From Nocardioides plantarum (GTDB taxonomy: Bacteria > Actinomycetota > Actinomycetes > Propionibacteriales > Nocardioidaceae): a stretch of 64,000 nt of DNA. Shown here one piece after another: positions 34,905-42,989 of this stretch (the stretch's first letter is position 1; every line of letters starts with the position of its first letter). The notes beneath the pieces are model-generated. The model did no database searches. It was not told the DNA's origin and saw only the letters and a program-made list of their open reading frames with translations. Both the position numbers and the translations under genes were made by a program. Location: contig NZ_VDMS01000001.1 of assembly GCF_006346395.1 (NCBI RefSeq), positions 2,294,001-2,358,000 on the forward strand, given 5' to 3'.

Positions 34905-36451
34905 GACGCGGCCGCCCGGGCCACCAACGCCAGGGCGCGCTCAGCGGCGGGGAGGGCTGCGGCGCGGTCGGCGGCGACCAGGCCGACGCGGGTACGTCGG
35001 TCGAGCAGGTCGGCGGCGTCGTGCGCGCCCTCGTGGGTGACGCCGAAGACGAGCTCGGCGAGGGTGACCGGGACGGTCGGCGTGATCGGCGCGAGCAGCT
35101 CGTCGTCGGGCAACCCTGTGACCTCCCGGGCGGTCTCGAGCACCAGGGCCGCGTCGGTGCCGAAGCGGCGCACGAGACGGCGCGGCTGCTCGAGCGCGGC
35201 GAGCTCGGCGCGCGACGCCGCACCCAGCAGCGGCAGCGTCGCGGTGACGCACGGGCCCCCGATGCCGGTCAGCTCGTGGACGGTGTCGAGCGCGTCCTGC
35301 GCCATCCGGCGGTAGGTCGTGAGCTTGCCGCCGACGATCGTGACGACGCCGCTGTCGCTGGTCAGCACGGCGTGCCGGCGGGACAGGTCGGCGGTCGAGC
35401 CGTCCTCGCCCCCGTCTAGCAGCGGGCGCAGCCCGGCGTAGGCGCCGACGACGTCGTCGCGGTGCAGCGGTCGCTCGAACGACGCCGCGACGACGTCGAG
35501 CAGGAAGCCGATCTCGGCGTCGGTGGGCACCGGCACGTCGGGCACCTCGCCCTCGACCGGCTCGTCGGTGAGCCCGACGTAGATCGTGCCGTCGGGCTGG
35601 GGGAGCACCATGACGAAGCGGTTGCTCGCACCCGGCACCGGTGCGAAGACCGCGGCGGTCAGTCCCGGCAGGGTGTCGGCTCGCAGCACCAGGTGGGTGC
35701 CGCGGCTAGGGCGCAGGGTCACCTCGTCGACCAGGTCGCCGGCCCACACGCCGGTGGCGTTGACCACGGCCCGCGCCGCCACGTCGTACGACGCCCCGGT
35801 GAGCTCGTCGCGCAGCCGCACCGATCGCCCGGTGGCGGCCAGTACGCGGGCCCGGGTGCGGACGTGGGCGCCCCGCGCCGCGGCGGTGCGGGCGATGGTG
35901 GTGACCAGCCGTGCGTCGTCCTCGAGCTGGCCGTCCCACGAGAGCATCCCGCCGGCGAGCCCGGCGGTGCGCAGGCCCGGCGCCAGCTGGAGGATCTCGG
36001 TCGCCGACAGCCGGCGCGGCGAGGGGAGCGTGTCGACGGAGGTGCCGGCGCCGCGGCGCAGGGCGTCGCCGGCGCGCAGACCGGCGCGGGTCAGGGCGCG
36101 CTGGGGCTGGGAGGTCGAGGTCGTGAACGGGACGACGTAGGGCATCGCGCGGGTCAGGTGGGGTGCGGTGACCTCCATGAGCACGCCGCGCTCGGTCGCG
36201 CTCTCCCGCGCGACGCCGAGCTGGCCCTGCGCGAGGTAGCGCAGCCCGCCGTGGACCAGCTTGGAGGACCAACGGGAGGTGCCGAACGCGAGGTCGTGCG
36301 CGTCGACCGCGAGCACCGTGAGGCCGCGGGTGACGGCGTCGAGCGCGACGCCCGCCCCGGTGACCCCGAGCCCGATCACGACGACGTCGACGTCGGTGGG
36401 TGCGTCGGCCAGCCCGGGCGTGATCCGGGGGGAGGAGTCCACGTCGCTCAC
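34898..36451 (-). CDS. glpD: Glycerol-3-phosphate dehydrogenase (FAD, respiratory)
   Basis: 517 residues. The Rossmann FAD motif is GLGVTGAGVALDAVTRG, followed by SSKLVHGGLRYLAQGQ, typical of GlpD, and TIVGGKLTTYRRMA near the end of the FAD domain; a helical C-terminal domain follows. It oxidises sn-glycerol-3-phosphate to DHAP and feeds the quinone pool. GTG 36451 overlaps the tetR stop (GTGA). Its own stop codon lies inside palindrome copy 1. Its place beside tetR and opposite an oxidase and dagK matches Rv2249c-Rv2252. Confidence 0.95.
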   Translation of the reverse strand: MSDVDSSPRITPGLADAPTDVDVVVIGLGVTGAGVALDAVTRGLTVLAVDAHDLAFGTSRWSSKLVHGGLRYLAQGQLGVARESATERGVLMEVTAPHLTRAMPYVVPFTTSTSQPQRALTRAGLRAGDALRRGAGTSVDTLPSPRRLSATEILQLAPGLRTAGLAGGMLSWDGQLEDDARLVTTIARTAAARGAHVRTRARVLAATGRSVRLRDELTGASYDVAARAVVNATGVWAGDLVDEVTLRPSRGTHLVLRADTLPGLTAAVFAPVPGASNRFVMVLPQPDGTIYVGLTDEPVEGEVPDVPVPTDAEIGFLLDVVAASFERPLHRDDVVGAYAGLRPLLDGGEDGSTADLSRRHAVLTSDSGVVTIVGGKLTTYRRMAQDALDTVHELTGIGGPCVTATLPLLGAASRAELAALEQPRRLVRRFGTDAALVLETAREVTGLPDDELLAPITPTVPVTLAELVFGVTHEGAHDAADLLDRRTRVGLVAADRAAALPAAERALALVARAAASG

Positions 36452-37014
36452 GGCGCCAGCACCCGGCCCAGCACCAGCGCCAGCTCGGCGTCGAGCTCGG
36501 CCTCGCCGACCCGCTCGTCGACCATCGTGTGCGCCGACAGCACGAAGCCGTGGGCGGCCAGCACCAGCGCCCGGGCGATGGCGGTCGGGTTGCCGGTGCG
36601 GACCTCGCCGGCCTGCTGCCCGGCGCGGATCGCGTCCTCGGCGAGGCCGAGGATGAGGTCCTGCGAGCGGCCGCGACGCGCCAGCAGGTAGGGCAGGACC
36701 AGCTCGGGGTCGACCTCGACGATGCGCACGAACAGCTCGTTGGCGCGCAGTGCGCGGATGGTCGCGACCATCCGCTCGACGAACCCGCCGCGGTCGGCGG
36801 TGGCGTCGACGACGCCGGTCCACTCGCGGGTCATCAGGTCGGCGAGCAGCGTGGGCATGTCGGCCCAGGTGCGATAGATGGTCATCCGCGAGACGCCGGC
36901 CCGTCGGGCGACCTCGGTCAGCGTCGTACGCCGCCAGCCGACGTCGAGCAGGCAGGCGCGGGCGGCGTCGAGGTAGAGGTCCTGCGGCGACTCGTTGTGA
37001 CGAAGTGACGTCAT
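36448..37014 (-). CDS. TetR-family transcriptional regulator of the glycerolipid cluster
   Basis: 188 residues. The N-terminal HTH reads LDAARACLLDVGWRRTTLTE, then VARRAGVSRMTIYRTWADMP; the remainder is a helical ligand-binding domain. It is coupled to glpD by a 4-base overlap. Its start codon is 17 bases from that of the divergent oxidase, so it probably represses both directions from the shared intergenic site. The position equals Rv2250c. The ligand is unknown; a lipid or acyl-CoA would fit the neighbours (inference). Confidence 0.92.
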   Translation of the reverse strand: MTSLRHNESPQDLYLDAARACLLDVGWRRTTLTEVARRAGVSRMTIYRTWADMPTLLADLMTREWTGVVDATADRGGFVERMVATIRALRANELFVRIVEVDPELVLPYLLARRGRSQDLILGLAEDAIRAGQQAGEVRTGNPTAIARALVLAAHGFVLSAHTMVDERVGEAELDAELALVLGRVLAP

Positions 37015-37031
37015 GTGTCACAGTGTAACGC
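37015..37031. promoter_or_regulatory. 17-base divergent intergenic region with TetR operator candidate
   Basis: The sequence GTGTCACAGTGTAACGC separates two opposed start codons and contains GTGTCAC and AGTGTAAC half-sites of a loose dyad that extends into both genes. There is no space for two separate promoters and ribosome sites, so at least one transcript must be leaderless or start inside the opposite gene. Confidence 0.5.
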
Positions 37032-38624
37032 ATGACGCGACCCCTGCCCGCCGAGATGCACCCCCAGCGCTGGGGCGACCCCGCCCGCGCCGCCGCGCTG
37101 CCCGAGTCGACCCGCGGCCTGGTCGAGCTCGCCTTCGGCCTCGACCCGCGGCCCGTCGTCGCCGATGCCCCGCTGCCGGCGTCCGGCCTCGACGACGCGC
37201 TGCTCGACGACCTGCGCGACCGGCTCGGGGCGGAGCACGTGCGCACCGACGACGACGCGCGACGGCTGCGCACCCGCGGCAAGTCGACGCCCGACCTCCT
37301 GCGGGCGCGCGCCGGCGACCTCGCCGACGCTCCCGACGCCGTGGTCCGTCCCGGCGACCACGACGACGTCGCCGCCGTCCTGGCCTGGGCCGTCGCGCAC
37401 CACGTCGCGGTCGTCCCGTTCGGCGGCGGTACGTCGGTCACCGGCGGCCTGGTCGCGCGCCGCGAGGGCTACGCCGGTCTCGTCTCGCTCGACCTCGGCC
37501 GGCTGCGACGGCTGCTGCGCGTCGACCACGAGTCGATGACCGCGGTCCTCGAGCCGGGCCTGCGCGGACCCGAGGCCGAGGCCCTGCTGGCCGCGGAGGG
37601 CCTCACGCTGGGCCACTACCCGCAGTCGTTCGAGTACGCCACGATCGGCGGTTTCGCCGCGACCCGCTCCAGCGGTCAGAGCAGCGCCGGCTACGGCCGC
37701 TTCGACGCGCTCGTGGTCGGCCTGCGGGTCGCCACGCCGCGGGGCGAGTGGCGGCTCGGCTCGGCGCCGGCCAACGCCGCCGGACCCGACCTGCGTCAGC
37801 TCGTGCTGGGCTCCGAGGGCGTCTTCGGCGTGATCACCGAGGTCGCCGTTCGGGTGCGCAGGATCCCCACGGCCACGGTCTACGAGGGGTGGCGCTGGCC
37901 GTCGTTCGACGTGGGTGCCGACGCCATGCGCACCCTGGCCCAGGCCGGGATGCTGCCGACGGTGATCCGCCTCAGCGACGAGACCGAGACCGCGATCAAC
38001 CTCGCCCGGCCCGACGCCATCGGCCCTTCGACAGGCTCAGGGACCGATCCCGGGTGCCTGATGATCACCGGTTTCGAGGGCGAGCCGACCGCGGTCGAGG
38101 CCCGGCGTACGGCGGTCACCGCGGTGCTCACGGGCCTCGGCGGGACCCCCCTCGGCGAGGAGCCCGGTGAGGCCTGGGCGCACGGCCGGTTCGACGCGCC
38201 CTACCTCCGCGACGCGATGCTCGACGTCGGGGTGCTGGTCGAGACGATGGAGACCGCCACCTGGTGGAGCAACCGCGCCCGGCTCTACGCCGACGTCAGG
38301 GCCGCGCTCACCGACTCCCTCGGTGAGGGCGCGCTGGTGCTCTGCCATGTCTCGCACGTCTACGAGACCGGCTGCTCGCTCTACTTCACCGTCGCGGCCA
38401 AGGCCGACGAGGACGCGCTGCCCCAGTGGCGGGCCGCCAAGGCGGCCGCGTCGGAGGCGATGGTCGCAGCCGGCGCGACGATCACCCACCACCACGCGGT
38501 CGGCACCGACCACAAGCCCTGGCTGACCCGGGAGATCGGCGAGCTCGGCGGCTCCGTGCTGCGCGCCGTCAAGGCCGACCTCGACCCGACCGGCGTCCTC
38601 AACCCGGGGGTGCTCGTCCCGTGA
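37032..38624 (+). CDS. FAD-binding oxidase of the alkyl-dihydroxyacetonephosphate synthase type
   Basis: 530 residues. The PCMH-type FAD domain shows VVPFGGGTSVTGGL and GHYPQSFEYATIGGFAATRSSGQSS in two runs, as in alkyl-DHAP synthases, and the C-terminus has HHHAVGTDHKPWL and the ending DPTGVLNPGVL. ADPS enzymes swap the acyl chain of acyl-DHAP for an alcohol to make ether lipids; bacterial members are mostly untested. Residues 332-338 (PSTGSGT) are encoded by an inserted short repeat. It overlaps dagK by 4 bases. Equivalent to Rv2251. Confidence 0.88.
   Translation: MTRPLPAEMHPQRWGDPARAAALPESTRGLVELAFGLDPRPVVADAPLPASGLDDALLDDLRDRLGAEHVRTDDDARRLRTRGKSTPDLLRARAGDLADAPDAVVRPGDHDDVAAVLAWAVAHHVAVVPFGGGTSVTGGLVARREGYAGLVSLDLGRLRRLLRVDHESMTAVLEPGLRGPEAEALLAAEGLTLGHYPQSFEYATIGGFAATRSSGQSSAGYGRFDALVVGLRVATPRGEWRLGSAPANAAGPDLRQLVLGSEGVFGVITEVAVRVRRIPTATVYEGWRWPSFDVGADAMRTLAQAGMLPTVIRLSDETETAINLARPDAIGPSTGSGTDPGCLMITGFEGEPTAVEARRTAVTAVLTGLGGTPLGEEPGEAWAHGRFDAPYLRDAMLDVGVLVETMETATWWSNRARLYADVRAALTDSLGEGALVLCHVSHVYETGCSLYFTVAAKADEDALPQWRAAKAAASEAMVAAGATITHHHAVGTDHKPWLTREIGELGGSVLRAVKADLDPTGVLNPGVLVP
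38023..38045. repeat. REP-like word inserted in frame within the oxidase gene
   Basis: The word CCCTTCGACAGGCTCAGGG (38024-38042) is, from memory, a very common interspersed repeat of high-GC bacteria. Here it lies in frame and encodes PSTGSGT in a loop. Confidence 0.6.
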
Positions 38625-39574
38625 GTGGCAGCCCGCGGTCCTACTCGTTCCTGGTCAACCCCGCCTCCGGCGGGGGCGCGGCCCCCGACGCCGTCGTCCC
38701 GGTCGCCCGGCTGCTGCGCGACGCCGGGGCCGAGGTCGACGTCACCTACTCGCCGGGCCCACGGGCGATGGCCGGGCTGGTGGCCGCCGCGGTCGAGCGC
38801 GGCGACGTCGTGGTCTCGGTCGGGGGCGACGGCATGCTGTCCTCGCTGGCCGGCTCGGTCTCCCTGGCCGACGGCACCCTGGCGATCCTGCCCGCCGGGC
38901 GGGGCAACGACTTCGCGCGGATGCTCGGCCTGCCCGACGCCGCCGCCGGACCCGAGGCCCAGGCCCGGATGCTGCTCGAGGGCGCCGTACGCCGCGTCGA
39001 CCTCGTCTCCTGGACGCTGTCGGGCGCCGCCCCGCGACGGGTGGCCGGCTCGGTCTACTGCGGCATCGACGCCCGCGCCGGCGAGCTCGTCGACCGCGCC
39101 CACCGGCTTCCCCGCACCCTGCAGTACCCCTACGCCGCCCTCCGCGCCATCGCCGGCTACCGGCCGGCGCGCTACCGCGTCGTGGTCGACGGCGAGTCCC
39201 GCGACTACGAGGCCGCCACCGTGGTCGTCGCGAGCTCGGCCTACTACGGCAAGGGCATGAAGATCGCCCCCGCCGCCGTCGTCGACGACGGCCTGCTCGA
39301 CGTGGTCGTGATCGAGGCGGCCTCCAAGCTCTCGCTGATGCGCTCGCTGCCGAAGGTCTACGACGGGTCCCACGTCGACCTGCCCCAGGTCAGCGTGCTG
39401 CGGGGCCGACGGGTCGAGGTCGCCGTCGACGCTCGGGGACCCGTCCCCGTCGGCGGCGACGGCGAGCCGCTGGGCGTGCTCCCCGGCCTGGACGGCGTAC
39501 CCGCGGTCGTCGAGGTCCTGCCCGCCGCGCTGGCCGTCGTCGGCGCGGTCGGCTCACCTCGGGCGCCGGGATAG
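38621..39574 (+). CDS. dagK: Diacylglycerol kinase-family lipid kinase
   Basis: 317 residues. NPASGGGA near the N-terminus, VSVGGDGMLSSLAG (the GGDG nucleotide motif) and LPAGRGNDFARMLGLP are the hallmarks of the DAGK/YegS catalytic domain. The second lobe contains YYGKGMKIAPAAVVDDGLLD. It phosphorylates diacylglycerol or a related lipid to phosphatidate. GTG 38621 overlaps the oxidase stop. The protein ends at a TAG supplied by palindrome copy 2. Equivalent to Rv2252. Confidence 0.94.
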   Translation: MSGSPRSYSFLVNPASGGGAAPDAVVPVARLLRDAGAEVDVTYSPGPRAMAGLVAAAVERGDVVVSVGGDGMLSSLAGSVSLADGTLAILPAGRGNDFARMLGLPDAAAGPEAQARMLLEGAVRRVDLVSWTLSGAAPRRVAGSVYCGIDARAGELVDRAHRLPRTLQYPYAALRAIAGYRPARYRVVVDGESRDYEAATVVVASSAYYGKGMKIAPAAVVDDGLLDVVVIEAASKLSLMRSLPKVYDGSHVDLPQVSVLRGRRVEVAVDARGPVPVGGDGEPLGVLPGLDGVPAVVEVLPAALAVVGAVGSPRAPG

Positions 39575-39634
39575 TCCCTGACGTAGATCAAGGCGCTGGC
39601 GCCCGGAGGCTTGATTTACGTCAGGGACTATCCC
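39568..39634. repeat. 67-base palindromic element, copy 2
   Basis: Same ends, length and centre (CTGGCGCCCGGA) as copy 1. The arms are 25 bases with one difference (G at 39586, left arm), which still pairs as G-U in the rightward RNA. Both dagK (TAG 39572-39574) and the convergent SGNH gene (TAG 39630-39628) stop inside it, at mirror-image positions. Confidence 0.9.
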
Positions 39635-40854
39635 GCCGGGCGGCTGGGCCTCGGCTCGCGCTCGATGACGGCGAAGGCCTTGTCGAGCAGGGGGGCCAGG
39701 GTCTCGACGTAGGTCTTCGTCAGGTGCGATCCGTTGCGGTAGACCAGCACGTTGCCGATGACGGGCGGGCAGGTGTCGGTGGGGCAGACCCACGGGATGA
39801 CGTCGACGTAGGAGATGTCGGCGGGGGCCGTACGACGGCCGACCTCGTCTCCGCGCAGCGCCGGGGTCAGGTCGCGCGCGCCGGCGGAGCGCAGGGCCTT
39901 CTCCTGGGTGGGGTAGCCGCCCAGGTCGATGCCCCGGGTGCGGTCGAAGGTGCAGGCGGTGAGGTCGTCGAGGTGGTCCTCCACGCACGGCGGCACCTCG
40001 AAGATGTCGGTGTCGTCGTCCGGGTCGACCGGCTTGGGCGTGTCGGAGACGACCAGCACCTTGCTGCCGGCCTTGGCCCAGACCCGCCACGTCTGCTGCA
40101 GGCCCGCCGAGAGCGCGGCGTCGCTGACCTTGACCGAGCCCGACTTGTCGCGCTCGCTGATCGCGCTGCCCCGGCCGCTGACCGTGAAGACGAGGTCGAC
40201 GGGCTTCTCCGTCAGGCGCTTGCGCACCTCACGGTTGAACTCCGAGCAGGTCTGGTAGACCTTGCCGGCGTTGGAGACCGGGACCGTCGAGGCCGGGCAC
40301 GCCGACTTCGTGTAGACCTCGATCCGCCACGAGTAGCGCTCGGCCAGGACCTGCAGGGCCGGGAGCCACTGGGCCGCCTTGGAGTCGCCCACCACGGCGA
40401 CGGTGGCCTTCGCCCGGGCCGCGGGGACGCCGTACGCGCACTCCTTGAGCTGGGACTCGTCGACGGTCAGCTGGCAGTCGTCGGCGTAGAGGTCGGGGAG
40501 GTCCTGGTCGGCCTCGGCGGGGTCGGGCACGATCGGCCCCGGCACCTGGTCGACGGGGACGCCGGCCGGGGAGTCCTCGGGCTCGCTGCCGAGCGCGGCG
40601 GCGCCCTCGGGCGTCCCGCTGGGCGGCGCACTGGACGTCTCGCCCTGCGTCGGCTCGGACGACGGGTCGTCGGTCTGGCTCTCGGTCGGGTCGTCGGACG
40701 GGCTCGCCGACGGGTCCGAGGAGGAGTCGGTGGTGCCGGAGTCGTCGTCGACGAGGCGGGTCGCGACGAGCGCACCGGCGGCCAGCAGGACGATCACGGC
40801 GAGCCCGACGAGCCACGGCAGCGGCCCCGAGCGTCCGCTCCTTCGAAGTTGCAT
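39628..40854 (-). CDS. Membrane-anchored stand-alone SGNH domain protein
   Basis: 408 residues: one N-terminal transmembrane helix (about 12-33), a long acidic Ser/Asp/Pro linker to about 120, then an SGNH fold with VAVVGDSKAAQWLPAL (nucleophile Ser158) and NGSHLTKTYVETLAPLL (catalytic His region). This domain is usually fused after an OafA/YrhL acyltransferase-3 membrane domain; here it is on its own, outside the membrane. It may transfer or remove acyl groups on surface glycans (inference). Its stop codon lies in palindrome copy 2. Confidence 0.85.
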   Translation of the reverse strand: MQLRRSGRSGPLPWLVGLAVIVLLAAGALVATRLVDDDSGTTDSSSDPSASPSDDPTESQTDDPSSEPTQGETSSAPPSGTPEGAAALGSEPEDSPAGVPVDQVPGPIVPDPAEADQDLPDLYADDCQLTVDESQLKECAYGVPAARAKATVAVVGDSKAAQWLPALQVLAERYSWRIEVYTKSACPASTVPVSNAGKVYQTCSEFNREVRKRLTEKPVDLVFTVSGRGSAISERDKSGSVKVSDAALSAGLQQTWRVWAKAGSKVLVVSDTPKPVDPDDDTDIFEVPPCVEDHLDDLTACTFDRTRGIDLGGYPTQEKALRSAGARDLTPALRGDEVGRRTAPADISYVDVIPWVCPTDTCPPVIGNVLVYRNGSHLTKTYVETLAPLLDKAFAVIEREPRPSRPAG

Positions 40855-40881
40855 GTGCCTACGCTAGAGGGGACGGGGGCA

Positions 40882-40900
40882 CGCGGGGTCGTCCCCCGCG
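40882..40900 (-). terminator. GC hairpin downstream of the pirin gene
   Basis: CGCGGGG and CCCCGCG arms with a short loop containing TCGT, 13 bases past the pirin stop. No T-run, so only a likely terminator. Confidence 0.4.
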
Positions 40901-40913
40901 GGCGGCAGCGGGC

Positions 40914-41582
40914 TCATGCGGGGTGGCCGAAGCTCCACACGAGCAGCACCGAGTCGACCCCGGCGGTGACCTCGTGCGCGGGCTCGCCGGTGAAGCGGAA
41001 CGCGTCGCCCTCGTGCAGCGGCTCGGCCATCGACGAGCGCAGCAGCGCGCCGCGCGCCACGTAGACGTGGGTGAGGGGGGCGGCGGGGATGGTGCCGGTC
41101 GCGCCGTCGGCCAGGCGCAGCACCGTCAGCCGCGCACCCGGCAGGGCGTCGACAGCGGCGACCGCGTCGACCTCGGCGCCGGGCACGACGGCGTACGACG
41201 GGGTCTCGGGCGGCTCGTCGTCGGTCAGCCACACCTGGACGAACCGGGTCTGGGGGGCGGCGGCCAGCTCGCTGTGCTCCACGCCGTCACCGGTGCGCAG
41301 CACCGCGACCGAGCCGGCCTCGACACGCGCGGTGCCGTCGGGGCCGGTGTGAGAAAGAGCACCCGACACGACGTAGGTGACGATGACCAGGCCGCTGTGG
41401 CGGTGGGTGTCGAACCCCGTGCCGGTCGCCAGCAGGTGGTCGTCGTGGCACACCATGGGCCCGAACCGCAGGTTGTCGGGGTCGTACGCCGCCCCGAAGG
41501 CGAACGAGTGCTGCGTCAGCCGTCCGGGCTCGCGCTGGACCAAGCGGTCGGTTCCCCGGCGGATCTCGCTGCTCACGGGCAT
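40914..41582 (-). CDS. Pirin-family bicupin protein
   Basis: 222 residues (ATG 41582; ATG 41585 is equally possible). FGPMVCHDDHLLATGTGFDTHRHSGLVIVTYVVSG is split over the first cupin and carries the pirin metal ligands (HRH plus later Glu/His in GVEHSE). The second cupin barrel is shorter. Pirins are iron-binding cytosolic proteins, some with quercetin 2,3-dioxygenase activity. The start codon is nearly back to back with the divergent glycosidase start. Confidence 0.9.
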   Translation of the reverse strand: MPVSSEIRRGTDRLVQREPGRLTQHSFAFGAAYDPDNLRFGPMVCHDDHLLATGTGFDTHRHSGLVIVTYVVSGALSHTGPDGTARVEAGSVAVLRTGDGVEHSELAAAPQTRFVQVWLTDDEPPETPSYAVVPGAEVDAVAAVDALPGARLTVLRLADGATGTIPAAPLTHVYVARGALLRSSMAEPLHEGDAFRFTGEPAHEVTAGVDSVLLVWSFGHPA

Positions 41583-41586
41583 CATT

Positions 41587-42948
41587 GTGCAGGTGCCGCC
41601 ACCGTCAGCAGACGGCGTGCCCCTGCTGCCGCCGGGGTTCGTCCTCGGAGCCGCCACGGCGGCGGCCCAGATCGAGGGAGCGACGGCCGAGGACGGCCGC
41701 GGTCCGAGCATCTGGGAGACCTACGCCCGCCGCCACCCACCCGCCGACGGCAGCGACGGCTCGGTGGCCGCCGACCACTACCACCGGGTCGACGAGGACG
41801 TCGCGCTCCTGGCGCGGCTGGGGGTGTCGTCCTACCGCTTCTCGATCTCGTGGTCGCGCGTCCTGCCGACGGGGCGCGGACCCGTCAACGCCGCAGGCCT
41901 CGACTTCTACGACCGGCTGGTCGACCGGCTGCTCGAGTCGGGCCTGGCCCCGATGGCCACGCTCTACCACCACGACCTGCCGCAGGCGCTCGAGGACGAC
42001 GGCGGCTGGATCAACCCGGCCACCGCCGTCGCGTTCGGCGACTACGCCGGCATCGTGGGCGAGCGCCTGGCCGACCGGGTCTCGTCATGGGTGCCGATCA
42101 GCGAGCCCAACGTCGCGGCGTTCCTCGGCTACGGCAACGGCACCCAGGCGCCCGGGCACCGCCTCTACTTCGACGCCCTGCACGTCGTCCACCAGCTGCT
42201 GCTGGGCCACGGCCGTGCGGTCGGGGCGCTGCGGGAGGCCGGGGCGCGCGAGGTCGGCTGCGCCAACAACCACGCGCCGATCTGGCCGTTCAGCGAGGAC
42301 CCCGCCGACGTCGGCGCGGGCAAGCTGTTCGACTCGCTGTGGAACGGCATGTTCCTCGAGCCCATGCTGCTGGGCCGCTACCCGGTCGACGTCGCACCGC
42401 TGATGGACGACCTCGTGGCGCCCGGCGACCTCGCGTTGATCCGGCAGCCGCTCGACTTCTACGGGGTCAACTACTACAGCCCGATCCGGATCGCGGCCGC
42501 CCCCGACGACGCCCCCGTGCCCTTCGAGGTCTTCGAGATGCTCGGCTACCCGCGCACCGACCGCGGCTGGACCGTCGTCCCCGACGCGCTGCGCGAGTGG
42601 CTGATCACGTTCCGCGCCCGGTTCCGCGCCGCGCTGCCGCCGATCGTGGTGACCGAGGCCGGGGCGTCGTACGCCGTGGGACCCGACGAGCGCGGCGTCG
42701 TCGACGACCAGGCCCGTATCGACTACCTCGACGCGCACTTGCGCGCCGTGGTCGAGGCGTGCGAGCGCGGCGTCGACGTCCGCGGGTTCTACGTGTGGTC
42801 GCTGCTCGACGGGTTCGAGTGGACCGAGGGCCTGGCCCAGCGCTACGGGCTGGTGCACGTCGACCACGAGACGCTGGTCCGCACCCCCAAGCGGTCCTTC
42901 GCGTGGTACGCCGAGGTCATCGCGGCCCAGACGCGCTCCGTCGGCTGA
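41587..42948 (+). CDS. Glycoside hydrolase family 1 beta-glucosidase
   Basis: 453 residues. FVLGAATAAAQIEGATAEDG and YRFSISWSRVLPTGRG are GH1 signatures. The acid/base Glu173 lies in WVPISEPNVAA (usually TxNEP; here Ser replaces Asn), and the nucleophile Glu357 lies in VVTEAGAS (usually TENG; here Ala replaces Asn). GVNYY and GFYVWSLLDGFEWTEG are also typical. It cleaves terminal beta-glycosides in the cytosol. GTG 41587, 41593 or 41608 could each be the start. The two Asn changes beside the catalytic residues may alter specificity. Confidence 0.92.
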   Translation: MQVPPPSADGVPLLPPGFVLGAATAAAQIEGATAEDGRGPSIWETYARRHPPADGSDGSVAADHYHRVDEDVALLARLGVSSYRFSISWSRVLPTGRGPVNAAGLDFYDRLVDRLLESGLAPMATLYHHDLPQALEDDGGWINPATAVAFGDYAGIVGERLADRVSSWVPISEPNVAAFLGYGNGTQAPGHRLYFDALHVVHQLLLGHGRAVGALREAGAREVGCANNHAPIWPFSEDPADVGAGKLFDSLWNGMFLEPMLLGRYPVDVAPLMDDLVAPGDLALIRQPLDFYGVNYYSPIRIAAAPDDAPVPFEVFEMLGYPRTDRGWTVVPDALREWLITFRARFRAALPPIVVTEAGASYAVGPDERGVVDDQARIDYLDAHLRAVVEACERGVDVRGFYVWSLLDGFEWTEGLAQRYGLVHVDHETLVRTPKRSFAWYAEVIAAQTRSVG

Positions 42949-42953
42949 GGTTG

Positions 42954-42989
42954 TCGGCTGAGGTCGCCGGCGCGGCGTACCTCAGCCGA
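42954..42989. terminator. Bidirectional hairpin between GH1 and the MalY-like gene
   Basis: TCGGCTGAGGT (42954-42964) and ACCTCAGCCGA (42979-42989) form an 11-base stem with a 14-base loop. The left arm is also tandemly repeated at 42941-42951, across the GH1 stop, so an alternative stem is possible. The MalY-like stop is inside the right arm. Confidence 0.65.
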
